From: CAZGVW01 sp964529265
Lineage (GTDB): Bacteria > Planctomycetota > Phycisphaerae > Phycisphaerales > UBA1924
Direction: 5' to 3'
Length of the DNA stretch: 17,072 bases
NCBI GenBank assembly: GCA_964529265.1
Contig: CAZGVW010000241.1
Location: forward strand, 1-17,072
The notes beneath the pieces are model-generated. The model was not told the DNA's origin and did no database searches. It saw nothing but the letters and a program-made list of their open reading frames with translations. The stretch's first letter is position 1, and each line of letters begins with the position of its first letter. This document shows, in pieces, positions 8,001-15,219 of this stretch. A program made the position numbers and the translations under genes.

Positions 8001-8671
8001 GGATCGGCGTCATCCATGCGCAGCCAGACGCGCGAGAGCGCGCCGGCGGCGACATCGTGCTCGCGGCGATCGAGCGCGGCGAGGCCGTAGCGCTCCAGGG
8101 CGCGAATGGACCAGGGGTCGCGCGCGACGGCTTCGCGGAATGCGGCGAGGGCGGAGATTCGATCGCCCGCGGCGAGGTAGGTCTCGCCGAGTTCGCGCCA
8201 GGGGGCTTCGGCATCGGGCGCGAGCATGGCCGCGGCTTCGAGATCGCGCACGGCGGAGGTGAGGTCGCCGGAGAAGCGGCGGGCGCGGGCGGAGACGTAG
8301 GCGCGGATGGAATCTTCTTCAGAGGGAGGCGGCAGAGCCTCATCCGCGGGCGGGGGCGAGGCTTCCGGAGGCTCGAACTGCGCGGCGAGGCGCTCAGTGA
8401 CTTCGTCCAGGGTGGCGCGGGCGTCGGCGGAGGCGGCGTCAACCGGCTCCAGGAGGATGGGATCGACGCCAGGGGGCGGCGGGGCATCCATGACGGAGCG
8501 ATCGGGCCGGTGGGCCTGTCGCTCGGCGAGGGATTCGAGTTGGGAGATGGGGTCGGCGTCGCGGCGGGGCGCGGTGGAGCAGGCGGCGAAGAGGGTGGCG
8601 GCGATGGCGTAGGCGACAGCGGCGGAGAGGCAGCGGGCGGCGGCGATGGTCACCGTTGGGAGGCGGGTCAT
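5027..8671 (-). CDS. large TPR-repeat outer-membrane or periplasmic lipoprotein
   Basis: The start at 8671 gives 1214 residues; GTG at 8680 is an alternative. The open frame continues far upstream, but that part is Arg/Pro-rich shadow sequence and repeat DNA. The N-terminus is a lipoprotein signal: a hydrophobic stretch at about residues 7-30 followed by F-A-A-C with the lipidated cysteine at C31. A Pro/Glu-rich spacer follows to about residue 110. The remainder is mostly tetratricopeptide helices, for example AEAPWRELGETYLAAGDRISALAAFREAV near the front. The last 200 residues include INNLAYRMIERGEDIPEAARML, VDSLAWARYKLG and FDHLGDALWRTGHAEEAR, the arrangement of C-terminal TPR modules in many Gram-negative lipoproteins. 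TPRs mediate protein contacts, and I see no catalytic domain. It lies between the HhH gene (158 bases away, with repeats) and yebC (16 bases). The partner is unknown. Confidence 0.88.
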   Translation of the reverse strand: MTRLPTVTIAAARCLSAAVAYAIAATLFAACSTAPRRDADPISQLESLAERQAHRPDRSVMDAPPPPGVDPILLEPVDAASADARATLDEVTERLAAQFEPPEASPPPADEALPPPSEEDSIRAYVSARARRFSGDLTSAVRDLEAAAMLAPDAEAPWRELGETYLAAGDRISALAAFREAVARDPWSIRALERYGLAALDRREHDVAAGALSRVWLRMDDADPGLRPVVARGLGRSLLELGYVSAGAEGLQIAATAPERLSGPTIRGAELSEVLRERGEILREAGDAAMRLGEPERAAQAYALAANFPTFDPGALAPRRVYAALRLGRPAEAAAVIVREIESSRGQVEDRQLRLIEHLSRYTDVGPRLSAAIDAVAKKLSEQDRRLAATRLARARAAALDQAQAVEVLRARLAVAPADDAVIIDLYRRLSPAPPDRLLAVTADLIAAAPLEMERYGAALLRTGIPAEELLAAADEAPPAQKESLEWSLMRAHLLVAAGRPRDAEQALRALAEARPDSAPVAVALARRLVHSGRAEEAAALIERLDATDDPQVLLARAMVLQSIGRHEEALAALNPLIRAAEPRPEALLRAAQSAIALQRWREAERWCKDALDVDPSLEDAHAVLIGLYAPSGPLADPRRLGDAVRDLRVAIPSSRTLRWLRAQDLVRAGQLDQAERELLGLAEEEPSDAVVNTLVTIWIRGASYDRAEQWLREKADARPGDSTMHFQMARVLDAAGRSEEAVEILREWLDEHPEDDTASRLLEAGLASLGRDDEADALALARLSRPDAPVTLERAVERAEIMLRRGEYNAALDAVLNSGARPGPLPQDRAVGLARIAQEAGRRAAASPQDIDLTRARDILDLAVRVLPRTPAPLHNDLLRVLVATDAPSRRLAEAVTLAAEQHPELAAEFFLQTSQYLINGERVADALPVAERGATTVKPPDPRLFGQWIALAGDPSVLDLDGVMRAITATRDAGMATAAFATLIRGRPSPESENDAAATLAYLLAGGFASATPPRDADADRLYRFALRFKPDHAMAINNLAYRMIERGEDIPEAARMLETAYANQPNDANVVDSLAWARYKLGVLEDEVSEQGEVLREGAVTLLRRAARLAEDEESGYGRAVIFDHLGDALWRTGHAEEARTQWDMAGALMQGVISNADRRLDELRAVVDSIEAKLDAVSDGREPPVAPLDPGAKAPAPQPATALEAPRNNS

Positions 8672-8736
8672 CAGGGTCACTGTAGGGACGGGGCGTGTGA
8701 AGGGTGCGGCGCGGGGTGAATGCTCCGCGGGAGCAG

Positions 8737-8807
8737 AGGCGGGCTCTGGAGAGCCTGCACCACCGAGAAGCGATGCGAAGGCGGGCTCTGGAGAGCCCGC
8801 CCCACCA
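8737..8807. repeat. pair of REP-like palindromic repeats
   Basis: Two copies of a palindrome lie 42 bases apart in the gap before the TPR gene. The right copy is perfect: GGCGGGCTCT (8780-8789) pairs with AGAGCCCGCC (8792-8801). The left copy (8738-8759) has the same left arm but a decayed right arm, AGAGCCTGCA (8750-8759). Each copy is followed by CACCA/CACCACC. The gap 8672-8829 contains no other recognisable element. A repeat of this form is, from memory, common between genes in planctomycetes; the window contains no RAYT-type transposase. Confidence 0.8.
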
Positions 8808-8829
8808 GGATCCGCGCCACCGGGAAGGT

Positions 8830-9618
8830 TCAGCCCGCTTCTTTGGGCGCGGAGGTTTTCTTTGTGCGCTGGCGGGTGGGTTTGGCGGCGCCGGAAGCGG
8901 CGCCGGCCGTCGCGCCGGTTGCGGGTGCGGAGGGCGCGCCGGTTGAAGCGCTGCGGGAGCGGCCGCCGGCCTGGCGTCCGGAGGGGCGGCGGGGCGCGGG
9001 TGTGGGCGGGAGGGTTTCCGACCAAGCCTGGAGGACGAGGTGCGCTTCGAGCGCATCGGCGGCCTTGATGTGGCGCTCCATGATGGAGGCGGCCTTTTCG
9101 ACGGTTGCGTCGGCCTCCATGACTTCCTCGGCGACGAGTCCGGCGAGGGTGCGGTCGTCGAGGGGGATGGCGTGACCGCCGAGGCCGAGGAGCATGGTGC
9201 GCGCGGCGACGTACTGGGGGACGCCCTCGAGGGAATCGAGGATCTGCCGCGCTTCGCGCTTGTTCATCTTGACGAGGGGCTCGAGGGTGACGGCGTGGAA
9301 GCGCTGGTAGACATCGTTGAGGGAGGCGCGCATGCGGGCGGCGCGCTCTTCGACGCGGGGGTAGCGCTCGCCGAGCATGAAGGCGATCTCGGCGGGGAGG
9401 GAGACGCGGAGTTCGTTGACATCGACGACGGAGGCATCGATGCGCTTCTTGGCGAGATCGGCCTTGGGCGCTGCGCACTCCCAGAGGAGGTAGGAGTAGA
9501 GGAAGTGGTGGATGGGATCGGGATCGGCGGGGACGGCGGGGGGCGCGGGCCTGCGCCGCGCGGCGAGGCGTTTGAGGAGTGCGGCGAGGCGCTCGGCGTG
9601 GTTCAACGTCGCGGTCAC
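8830..9618 (-). CDS. HhH DNA-glycosylase-like protein of unknown role, coupled to rbfA
   Basis: The 262-residue product starts with GTG at 9618, which overlaps the rbfA stop by four bases (GTGA), so translation is probably coupled. GGAG lies 8 bases before the start. Residues about 30-200 resemble the helical core of endonuclease III-type glycosylases. LEGVPQYVAARTMLLGLGG (130-148) followed by IPLDDRTL (151-158) aligns with the helix-hairpin-helix LPGVGRKTA...FPVDTHV. D154 falls where the catalytic Asp should be. The lyase lysine position is Y136, and no four-cysteine iron-sulfur cluster is present at the end. From about residue 203 the protein is a Pro/Ala/Ser/Arg/Lys-rich tail, possibly nucleic-acid binding. 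The similarity is to the fold and motif only. A role in RNA or ribosome biology is inferred from the operon alone. Confidence 0.75.
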   Translation of the reverse strand: MTATLNHAERLAALLKRLAARRRPAPPAVPADPDPIHHFLYSYLLWECAAPKADLAKKRIDASVVDVNELRVSLPAEIAFMLGERYPRVEERAARMRASLNDVYQRFHAVTLEPLVKMNKREARQILDSLEGVPQYVAARTMLLGLGGHAIPLDDRTLAGLVAEEVMEADATVEKAASIMERHIKAADALEAHLVLQAWSETLPPTPAPRRPSGRQAGGRSRSASTGAPSAPATGATAGAASGAAKPTRQRTKKTSAPKEAG

Positions 9619-10034
9619 TGCGGGTTCTCCGGATCGGGCGCGGCGGCGTCGCGCGGCGGCTGGGCGGCGCGGGCCTGGGCGGCGCGGGAATCGAGTTCGG
9701 CGCTGGCCTGGGCGATGGACTGGATCACGGCGGCCTGGGCCTTGAGTGAGCGATCGAGTTTGAAGTTGAGGTCGGGCACGACGGCCATATCGACGAGTTC
9801 GCCGACGTTGCGGCGGATGTGCCGGGCGGCGCTCTGGAGGCCGTGCATGGTGAGGCGCTCGTGCTCCTCCGGGATGATGGAGACGCTGACGGCGGCGGTG
9901 CGGGCATCGGGCGAGAGTTTGACGCCGGTGATGGTGATGACGCCGCGGATGCGGGGATCGGCGAGGCCCTTGGCGAGGGTCTGCTGGATGGCGCGGTGGA
10001 GGACGGAGGCGATCTGCTCGTTGCGGTGGCTCAC
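9615..10034 (-). CDS. rbfA: 30S ribosome-binding factor RbfA
   Basis: RbfA is a cytosolic assembly factor that binds the immature 30S subunit and helps 16S rRNA 5'-end maturation, notably at low temperature. The 139-residue product shows the KH-like family core: N-terminal helix RNEQIASVLHRAIQQTLAK, DPRIRGVITITGVKLSPD (26-43), VSVSIIPEE, HIRRNVGELVDMAVVPDLNF, and a basic/Ala-rich C-terminal helix and tail. The start is GTG at 10034, overlapping the DUF503 stop by four bases, and it is supported by GGGAGG at 10041-10046, six bases upstream. The gene sits downstream of infB, as in many bacteria; DUF503 between the two is also common. The stop overlaps the next gene start. Confidence 0.95.
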   Translation of the reverse strand: MSHRNEQIASVLHRAIQQTLAKGLADPRIRGVITITGVKLSPDARTAAVSVSIIPEEHERLTMHGLQSAARHIRRNVGELVDMAVVPDLNFKLDRSLKAQAAVIQSIAQASAELDSRAAQARAAQPPRDAAAPDPENPQ

Positions 10035-10441
10035 GAGGCGCCTCCCTTGTGGATGCGGGCGGGGTCTGCGGCGGCGCCTGCGTCGGGGTCGGCGGCGGCG
10101 TCGGGAGGCGCGGAATCTTCATCGGGGCCATCCCACGGCTCTTCGGCGATGTGGGAGCCGCGGAGGATTTCGCGGCGGAGTTCGCCGAGTTCGGCGTCGT
10201 GGAGGGCGCGGAGCTTGTGGATGATCTTGTCGAGCACGGAGCCGGCGTGGCGCGCGGAGTTGGAGACGAGTGTGAGGCCCATGACGGCGAGGGCGGGGTT
10301 CTCGAGCGCGGCGATCTCGGCGACGGAGACCATGTGCTCGCGGTGGAGGCGGTCTTTGACGGATTTCACGACGCGGCGCTTGTCCTTGATGGAGTGGGCG
10401 TCGTGGATCAGGAGTTCGAACTGGAGCACGGCGATGAGCAT
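10031..10441 (-). CDS. DUF503 family protein
   Basis: The 136-residue product starts at ATG 10441, 47 bases after the infB stop. The family core is clear: MLIAVLQFELLIHDAHSIKD (1-20), KRRVVKSVKDRLHREHMVSVAE, VMGLTLVSNSARHAGSVLDKI. DUF503 is a small alpha/beta domain of about 90 residues often found beside infB and rbfA, and its biochemical role is not established. Here it has an extra acidic, Ala/Asp-rich C-terminal tail from about residue 100. The frame runs upstream into infB, but the start chosen matches the family N-terminus. Its stop overlaps the rbfA GTG start, suggesting coupled translation. Confidence 0.9.
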   Translation of the reverse strand: MLIAVLQFELLIHDAHSIKDKRRVVKSVKDRLHREHMVSVAEIAALENPALAVMGLTLVSNSARHAGSVLDKIIHKLRALHDAELGELRREILRGSHIAEEPWDGPDEDSAPPDAAADPDAGAAADPARIHKGGAS

Positions 10442-10488
10442 GATGGGAAAGCACAAAGCGAAAATGGCAACGCTCAAAGCCGATCCTC

Positions 10489-13335
10489 TCACAGGGTGCG
10501 ACGGACCTCGACTTTGCGGTAGCACTCGAGCACGTCGCCGTCCTTGATGTCGTCGTAGCCGACGATCTTCATGCCGCATTCCTGGCCGGCGCGGACGTCT
10601 TTCGCATCGTCCTTGAAGCGCTTGAGCTGCTCGAGGACGCGATCGTTCTCGATGACGATCCCGCCGCGGGTGACGCGGATGAGGGCGTTGCGCTCGATGG
10701 TTCCATCGGTGACGTAGCAGCCGGCGACGGCGCCGACCTTGGAGATGCGGAAGACCTGGCGGACTTCGGCGTGGCCGAGGACTTCCTGGCGGATTTCGGG
10801 GGCGAGGAGGCCTTCCGCGGCTTTCTTCAGGTCGTCCACGATGTCGTAGATGACCTGGTAGGAGCGGATCTGGACGCCCTTCTGCTCGGCGAGCTGGCGT
10901 GCGCGGCCGGTGGGGATGACGTTGAAGCCGATGATGATGGCGTTTGACGCATCGGCGAGGAGGATGTCCGACTCGGTGATGCCGCCGACGGCGGCGTGGA
11001 GGACGCGGACCTTGACGAGTTCGCCGGCGATGTCCTCGGCGGACTTGCGGAGGACGTCCACGGAGCCCTGGACATCGGCCTTGATGACGACGAGCAGTTC
11101 CTGAACCTTGCCCGCCTCCATCTGGCTGAACATCGATTCGAGGGTGACCTTGGGCTGGGCGAGTTCGCGCTCGCGATCACGATGGCGGCGCTGCTCGGCG
11201 GCCTCCTGGGCCTTCTTGAGCGAATCGACGACGTAGAACTTATCGCCGGCGTCGGGGAGTTCGTCGAGGCCGGAGATCTGGACGGGGTTGGCGGGCTCGG
11301 ACTCGCGGACGCGCTCGCCGCGGTCGGTGGTGATATCGCGGACGCGGCCATAGGCGCGTCCAGCGACGATGAAATCGCCGACTTTGAGGATGCCGTCCTG
11401 GACGAGGATGTTGGCGACGGGTCCGCGGCCTTCCTCGACGCGGGATTCGATGACCGTTCCGCGGGCGGGGCCGCCGAAATCGGCCTTGAACTCGCGGAGT
11501 TGGGCCTGGTAGTCGAGGGTCTCGAGGAGTTGCTCGATGCCGACGCCCTTGACGGCGCTGGTGCGGACGACTTCGGTGTCTCCGCCCCATTCGGCGGGGT
11601 TGAGGCCCTGCTCGGCGAGTTGTCCGAAGATTTTCTGGATGTTGCCGTCGGTGGCTTCGGGCTTATCGATCTTGTTGAGGGCGACGACGATGGGGACGCC
11701 GGCGGCCTTGGCGTGGCTGATGGATTCGACGGTCTGGGGCATGACGCCGTCATCGGCGGCGACGACGAGGACGACGATATCGGTGAGGCGTGCGCCGCGG
11801 GCGCGCATGGAGGTGAAGGCCTCGTGGCCGGGGGTATCGAGGAAGACGATGTGCTTCTGCTCTTCGCCGACGCGCACGGGGACACGGAAGGCGCTGGTGG
11901 CCTGCGTGATGCCGCCGGCTTCGCCTTCGGCGACCTTGGCGTTGCGGATGCGATCGAGAAGCGAGGTCTTGCCGTGGTCAACGTGGCCGAGGATGGTGAC
12001 GACGGGGCTGCGCGGGCGCTCGTCGATGGTTTCGCGCTTGGCGAACTCCTGACGGACGACTTCTTCGGCGGACCTGGCTTCCTGGACCTGGAGATCGATG
12101 TTGTAATCGATCATGATCTCCTGGGCCTTCGCCGCTTCGATGCCGGAGTTGACGGTGGCCATGACGCCCTGCATGAAGAGCTTCTTGATGATCTCGGAGG
12201 CCTTGACGCCGGTGGCGGCGGAGAGGTCCTTGATGGTGAAGGGCGCGGTGATGGCGACGGCGCCGCCGGTCTGCGCGGCGGAGGTGGCGCGCTCGCCGGC
12301 GACGCCCTCCTTGCGCTTGAGATCGCGGCGGCGCTGACGGAGGAAGCCGCCGGCGCGGGAGAGGCGGGCTTCGCGTTCGACGAGATCCTGCTCGCGCCAT
12401 GCGCCGGCGGCCGCGGCGTCGCCCTCGGGGCGTCCGCCGCCACCGCCGCCACCGCCTGTGCGGCGACCGGCGCCTGGGGCGCCGCCGGCGCCCGCCGGGG
12501 CGCGGCGCTTGTTGCGGCGGGCGCGGCCGCCTTCCTCACCGCCTTCGCCGGGCGCTCCTCGCGCGCCGACGCCTGCGCCGGAGCGGGGTCCGCGGCTTGT
12601 GGTGATGCCGCCGCCACCACCCTCCGGGCCGCGGCGCGGGCGGCCGGCGGGCACGGCTTCCGGGGCTTCGACGCGGACGATCTTGGGGCCGGAGAGTTGT
12701 GCGGGCTTGGTGACCTGGAGGCGCGGGCCGGCGGGCTTCACGACATTGGGTCGGGAGGGGACGTTCATGACCGGGCCGGGCGCGGTCCTGGCGGGCTCGT
12801 GGCGCGTGGGCGGGGCGGAGGCGGCGGGGCGCAGAGGCTCCGGCGCCGCCGCGGGGGGCTCGATGCGCCGGGGCTGCTCGGGCTCGGGCGGAGGCGACGG
12901 CGCGGCGCGGTCCGGGGCCGGGGCGGCGGGTGCGGGGGGGGCGGCTGAAGGCTCGGGGGCGACGGGGCGAACGGGAGGCGGAGGCGGCGCGTGGTGCTCG
13001 CGGGCGGGCGCCTGGGGAACTGACTCGTCATCGGGCGGGGCGGCTTCGTCGGGGGGCTCGGCGAGGGCGGTGGAGCCCTTGGCCCCGGCTTTGCGCGCGC
13101 GGGCGCGCGGGGGCGCGACGCGGACGGATTCGAGGTCAACGTGGGGCGCGGTTTCGACGGCGGTGCCGCCGCCGGCGCTGTCGCTGAACCATTCGCGCAC
13201 GGTGGCTTCGAGTCCCGCGGAGACGCTGGACATGTGGTTGTTCATGTTGGGGACGCCCTCGGCCTGGCACTTCTCCAGGATGGCCTTGGACGAGACACCC
13301 AGTTCTTTCGCGATCTCGAAGACTCGTTTTGCCAT
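10489..13335 (-). CDS. infB: translation initiation factor IF-2
   Basis: IF-2 is the GTPase that places initiator tRNA on the ribosome and promotes subunit joining. The product has 948 residues. The start at 13335 gives the typical N-domain MAKRVFEIAKELGVSSKAIL; an upstream in-frame ATG at 13410 adds only non-homologous residues. Residues about 60-350 are a very Pro/Ala- then Gly/Arg-rich linker (five prolines at 117-121 region, eight glycines near 294-301). A second N-domain-like helix bundle (about 364-412) precedes the G domain: GHVDHGKT (450-457), DTPGH (500-504), NKID (554-557), SAVKG (593-597). The C-terminal domains that contact fMet-tRNA follow to the end. Switch I reads GGITQATSAF where many bacteria have GGITQHIGAY. 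The gene follows nusA by 118 bases with no terminator seen. Confidence 0.98.
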   Translation of the reverse strand: MAKRVFEIAKELGVSSKAILEKCQAEGVPNMNNHMSSVSAGLEATVREWFSDSAGGGTAVETAPHVDLESVRVAPPRARARKAGAKGSTALAEPPDEAAPPDDESVPQAPAREHHAPPPPPVRPVAPEPSAAPPAPAAPAPDRAAPSPPPEPEQPRRIEPPAAAPEPLRPAASAPPTRHEPARTAPGPVMNVPSRPNVVKPAGPRLQVTKPAQLSGPKIVRVEAPEAVPAGRPRRGPEGGGGGITTSRGPRSGAGVGARGAPGEGGEEGGRARRNKRRAPAGAGGAPGAGRRTGGGGGGGGRPEGDAAAAGAWREQDLVEREARLSRAGGFLRQRRRDLKRKEGVAGERATSAAQTGGAVAITAPFTIKDLSAATGVKASEIIKKLFMQGVMATVNSGIEAAKAQEIMIDYNIDLQVQEARSAEEVVRQEFAKRETIDERPRSPVVTILGHVDHGKTSLLDRIRNAKVAEGEAGGITQATSAFRVPVRVGEEQKHIVFLDTPGHEAFTSMRARGARLTDIVVLVVAADDGVMPQTVESISHAKAAGVPIVVALNKIDKPEATDGNIQKIFGQLAEQGLNPAEWGGDTEVVRTSAVKGVGIEQLLETLDYQAQLREFKADFGGPARGTVIESRVEEGRGPVANILVQDGILKVGDFIVAGRAYGRVRDITTDRGERVRESEPANPVQISGLDELPDAGDKFYVVDSLKKAQEAAEQRRHRDRERELAQPKVTLESMFSQMEAGKVQELLVVIKADVQGSVDVLRKSAEDIAGELVKVRVLHAAVGGITESDILLADASNAIIIGFNVIPTGRARQLAEQKGVQIRSYQVIYDIVDDLKKAAEGLLAPEIRQEVLGHAEVRQVFRISKVGAVAGCYVTDGTIERNALIRVTRGGIVIENDRVLEQLKRFKDDAKDVRAGQECGMKIVGYDDIKDGDVLECYRKVEVRRTL

Positions 13336-13453
13336 ATTTGCGGCTGCTTCAGTTGGGACTGCCGGCCTGACGCTGTTTCTCTCTCGCAGTGGCTCGAGCG
13401 CCGACTTCACGCTGAAGGCGGCGATGATTCATGAACGATGCGGCGGCGCCGGA

Positions 13454-15070
13454 TCAGTTGTCGTCGGAGGGTGAGTTGGCGCGTGCGCCTTTCTTCAGGA
13501 CTTCGTCGATGGCGCCCTGCACGACTTCGGCGCCTTGCGTGGGATCGTTATCGCTCTCGGCGGGGAACTCGCCGGCTTCATCGGGGTCGTAGCCGGGATC
13601 GGGCTCTTCGCGGGCGCTTTCGGGCTGGGGTTCCTCTTCGGAATCGAACTCGGCGACTTCGGCGCCGCTGAGGATGGCTTCGGCGCGGGCATCGGCCTTG
13701 CCGGCGACGCGCTCCAGGACTTCGGGGTCGGTGGCGATTTCGCGGGGCTCGCGGGGGGGAGCGTCGCCGCCGAGTCCGGCGGAGAGGATGGCCGCGGCGG
13801 CGACATCGCCGGAGAGCGGGCCTTCGTACTGGCCGGAAAGGAGCTGGCGTGCAGCGACCTCCTCTTCGGCGCGGCGGCGCTCGGACTCTTCCTTCTCCCT
13901 GGCCTGCTGCTCGGCGACGATCTTGGCGCGTTCGGAGGCCTTGGAGACCATGAGATCCGCGACTTCGGCGGAGACTTCGAGTTCTTCGGCGAGGACTTCG
14001 GCGCCGGCTTCCTCGACATCGAAGACGCTGACGAAGCCGAGCGCGGCGAGGCGATCGAGCGCCTCCTCGGTGACGCCCTCGAGGCCTTCGAGGGTTTCGG
14101 CCATGATCTCGAGGCCCTTGTTGAACTCGGGCGGCGTGAGGATGTCGATGTCCCAGCCGGTGAGGCGGGCGGCGAGGCGGACATTCTGGCCGCGCTTGCC
14201 GATGGCGAGGGAGAGTTGATCGTCGTTCACGACGACGGTGGCGCGGCCGAGTTCGAAGCAGAGGCTGATTTCGGCGACCTCGGCGGGCTTGAGGGCGTTC
14301 TGGATGAGCACCTGGCTGGATTCGTTCCAGCGCACGATGTCGATCTTCTCGCCGTTGAGTTCATCGACGATGTTCTTGATGCGGCTGCCGCGGACGCCGA
14401 CGCAGGCGCCGACGGCGTCGACTTTCGAGTCGATGGAGGAGACGGCGACCTTGGTGCGGTAGCCGGCTTCGCGGGCCATGGCCTTGATTTCGATGACGCG
14501 CTCGGAGACTTCGGGGACCTCGACCTCGAAGAGGCGCTTGATGAAATCGGGGTGGCTGCGGGAGAGGACGATCTTGACCTGGTTGCCGACGTCGCGGACA
14601 TCGAGGATGAGGCAGCGGATACGGTCGCCGGGCTGGAACTGCTCGCCGGGGATCTGCTCGGAGCGGGGCATGAAGCCTTCGGCGCGGTCGATGGTGACGA
14701 CGAGCGCGCCGCCTTCGTAGCGCTGCGCGGCGCCGGTGGCGATTTCGCCGACGCGCTTGGAGAACTCCTCGTAGAGGCTGGTGCGCTCATCCTCGCGGAA
14801 CTTCTGGATCATGACCTGCTTGAAGGTCTGGGCGGCGATGCGGCCGAAGGCCTCGGGCGGCATCTGGAGGGGCTCGCCGTGGCGGAAGAGGGTGATCTGC
14901 CCGGTGATGCGATCGACCTCGCACTTGAACTCCTCGGTGTCGAGCGTGTTGAAGTGCCGCCGCGCGGCGGAGACCATCGCGAGTTCGAGGTCCTGGAGGA
15001 GGACATCGCGCTCCACGTTTCTATCGCGTGCGATCGAATCGACGATGCGCATCATTTCCTGGGTGTTCAT
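13454..15070 (-). CDS. nusA: transcription termination/antitermination factor NusA
   Basis: NusA binds RNA polymerase and nascent RNA and modulates pausing, termination and antitermination. The product has 538 residues. The start at 15070 (MNTQEMMRIVDSIARDRNVE) has GGAG about ten bases upstream and fits the family N-terminus. The domains in order are: the polymerase-binding N-terminal domain (1-105), S1 (about 108-172), KH1 with GVRGSR (225-230), KH2 with GKRGQN (291-296), and a helix-hairpin-helix repeat region, EGVTEEALDRLAALGF (331-346). A charged coiled-coil-like stretch (380-410) and a long acidic tail follow, ending near PSDDN. Acidic C-terminal repeats occur in many NusA proteins. It is the first gene of the minus-strand operon. 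rimP, usually just upstream, is absent from this position. Confidence 0.97.
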   Translation of the reverse strand: MNTQEMMRIVDSIARDRNVERDVLLQDLELAMVSAARRHFNTLDTEEFKCEVDRITGQITLFRHGEPLQMPPEAFGRIAAQTFKQVMIQKFREDERTSLYEEFSKRVGEIATGAAQRYEGGALVVTIDRAEGFMPRSEQIPGEQFQPGDRIRCLILDVRDVGNQVKIVLSRSHPDFIKRLFEVEVPEVSERVIEIKAMAREAGYRTKVAVSSIDSKVDAVGACVGVRGSRIKNIVDELNGEKIDIVRWNESSQVLIQNALKPAEVAEISLCFELGRATVVVNDDQLSLAIGKRGQNVRLAARLTGWDIDILTPPEFNKGLEIMAETLEGLEGVTEEALDRLAALGFVSVFDVEEAGAEVLAEELEVSAEVADLMVSKASERAKIVAEQQAREKEESERRRAEEEVAARQLLSGQYEGPLSGDVAAAAILSAGLGGDAPPREPREIATDPEVLERVAGKADARAEAILSGAEVAEFDSEEEPQPESAREEPDPGYDPDEAGEFPAESDNDPTQGAEVVQGAIDEVLKKGARANSPSDDN

Positions 15071-15105
15071 TCGTTTCGGCTCCGGCGGTCTGGCGCTCGG
15101 CGGGG

Positions 15106-15135
15106 TGTATCGCACCGCGCCGGCTGAGTTGTCTG
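15106..15135 (-). promoter_or_regulatory. weak candidate promoter for the nusA operon
   Basis: On the minus strand CAGACA (15130-15135) and GATACA (15106-15111) are 18 bases apart, and the -10 element is preceded by TGC, an extended -10 feature. The matches to TTGACA and TATAAT are 4 and 3 of 6. It lies after the terminator and would start transcription about 28 bases before nusA. The matches alone are weak; the position is what supports it. Confidence 0.25.
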
Positions 15136-15180
15136 GTTGTCGGGATGTCGGAATCTGGTGAGAAAAAGGCGAAAGGGGTC

Positions 15181-15219
15181 AAAAAACGGAAAAACCACGA
15201 ACGTCCAAGACGCGCGTGG
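15181..15219 (-). terminator. intrinsic terminator upstream of nusA
   Basis: Read on the minus strand, CCACGCGCGTC (15219-15209) pairs with GACGTTCGTGG (15205-15195) around the loop TTG. This is an 11-position stem with one mismatch and one G-U pair, followed at once by TTTTT, CCG and TTTTTT. It is the only well-formed intrinsic terminator in the window. It ends about 110 bases before the nusA start and about 350 bases after the preceding gene, so it could insulate the operon or act as an attenuator in its leader. Confidence 0.8.

Noticed and set aside
8672..9478. Long N-terminal extension of the TPR protein frame to 9478
   Set aside because: It reads as Arg/Pro-rich sequence antiparallel in frame to the HhH gene and through the repeats. 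The lipoprotein signal at 8671 is the credible start.
11000..12950. Long open frames on the plus strand opposite infB, nusA and the TPR gene
   Set aside because: They are Asp/Gly/Ala-rich mirror frames typical of high-GC coding DNA and resemble no protein family; the minus-strand products are recognisable.
13368..13378. TGACGCTGTTT shared with bases 823-833
   Set aside because: Exact 11-base matches are expected many times by chance in 17 kb, and the contexts differ.
15154..15182. TTGACC on the minus strand as a -35 element for nusA
   Set aside because: It overlaps the terminator T-tract, and 16-19 bases downstream there is only ACCAGA/CAGATT, a poor -10 element.
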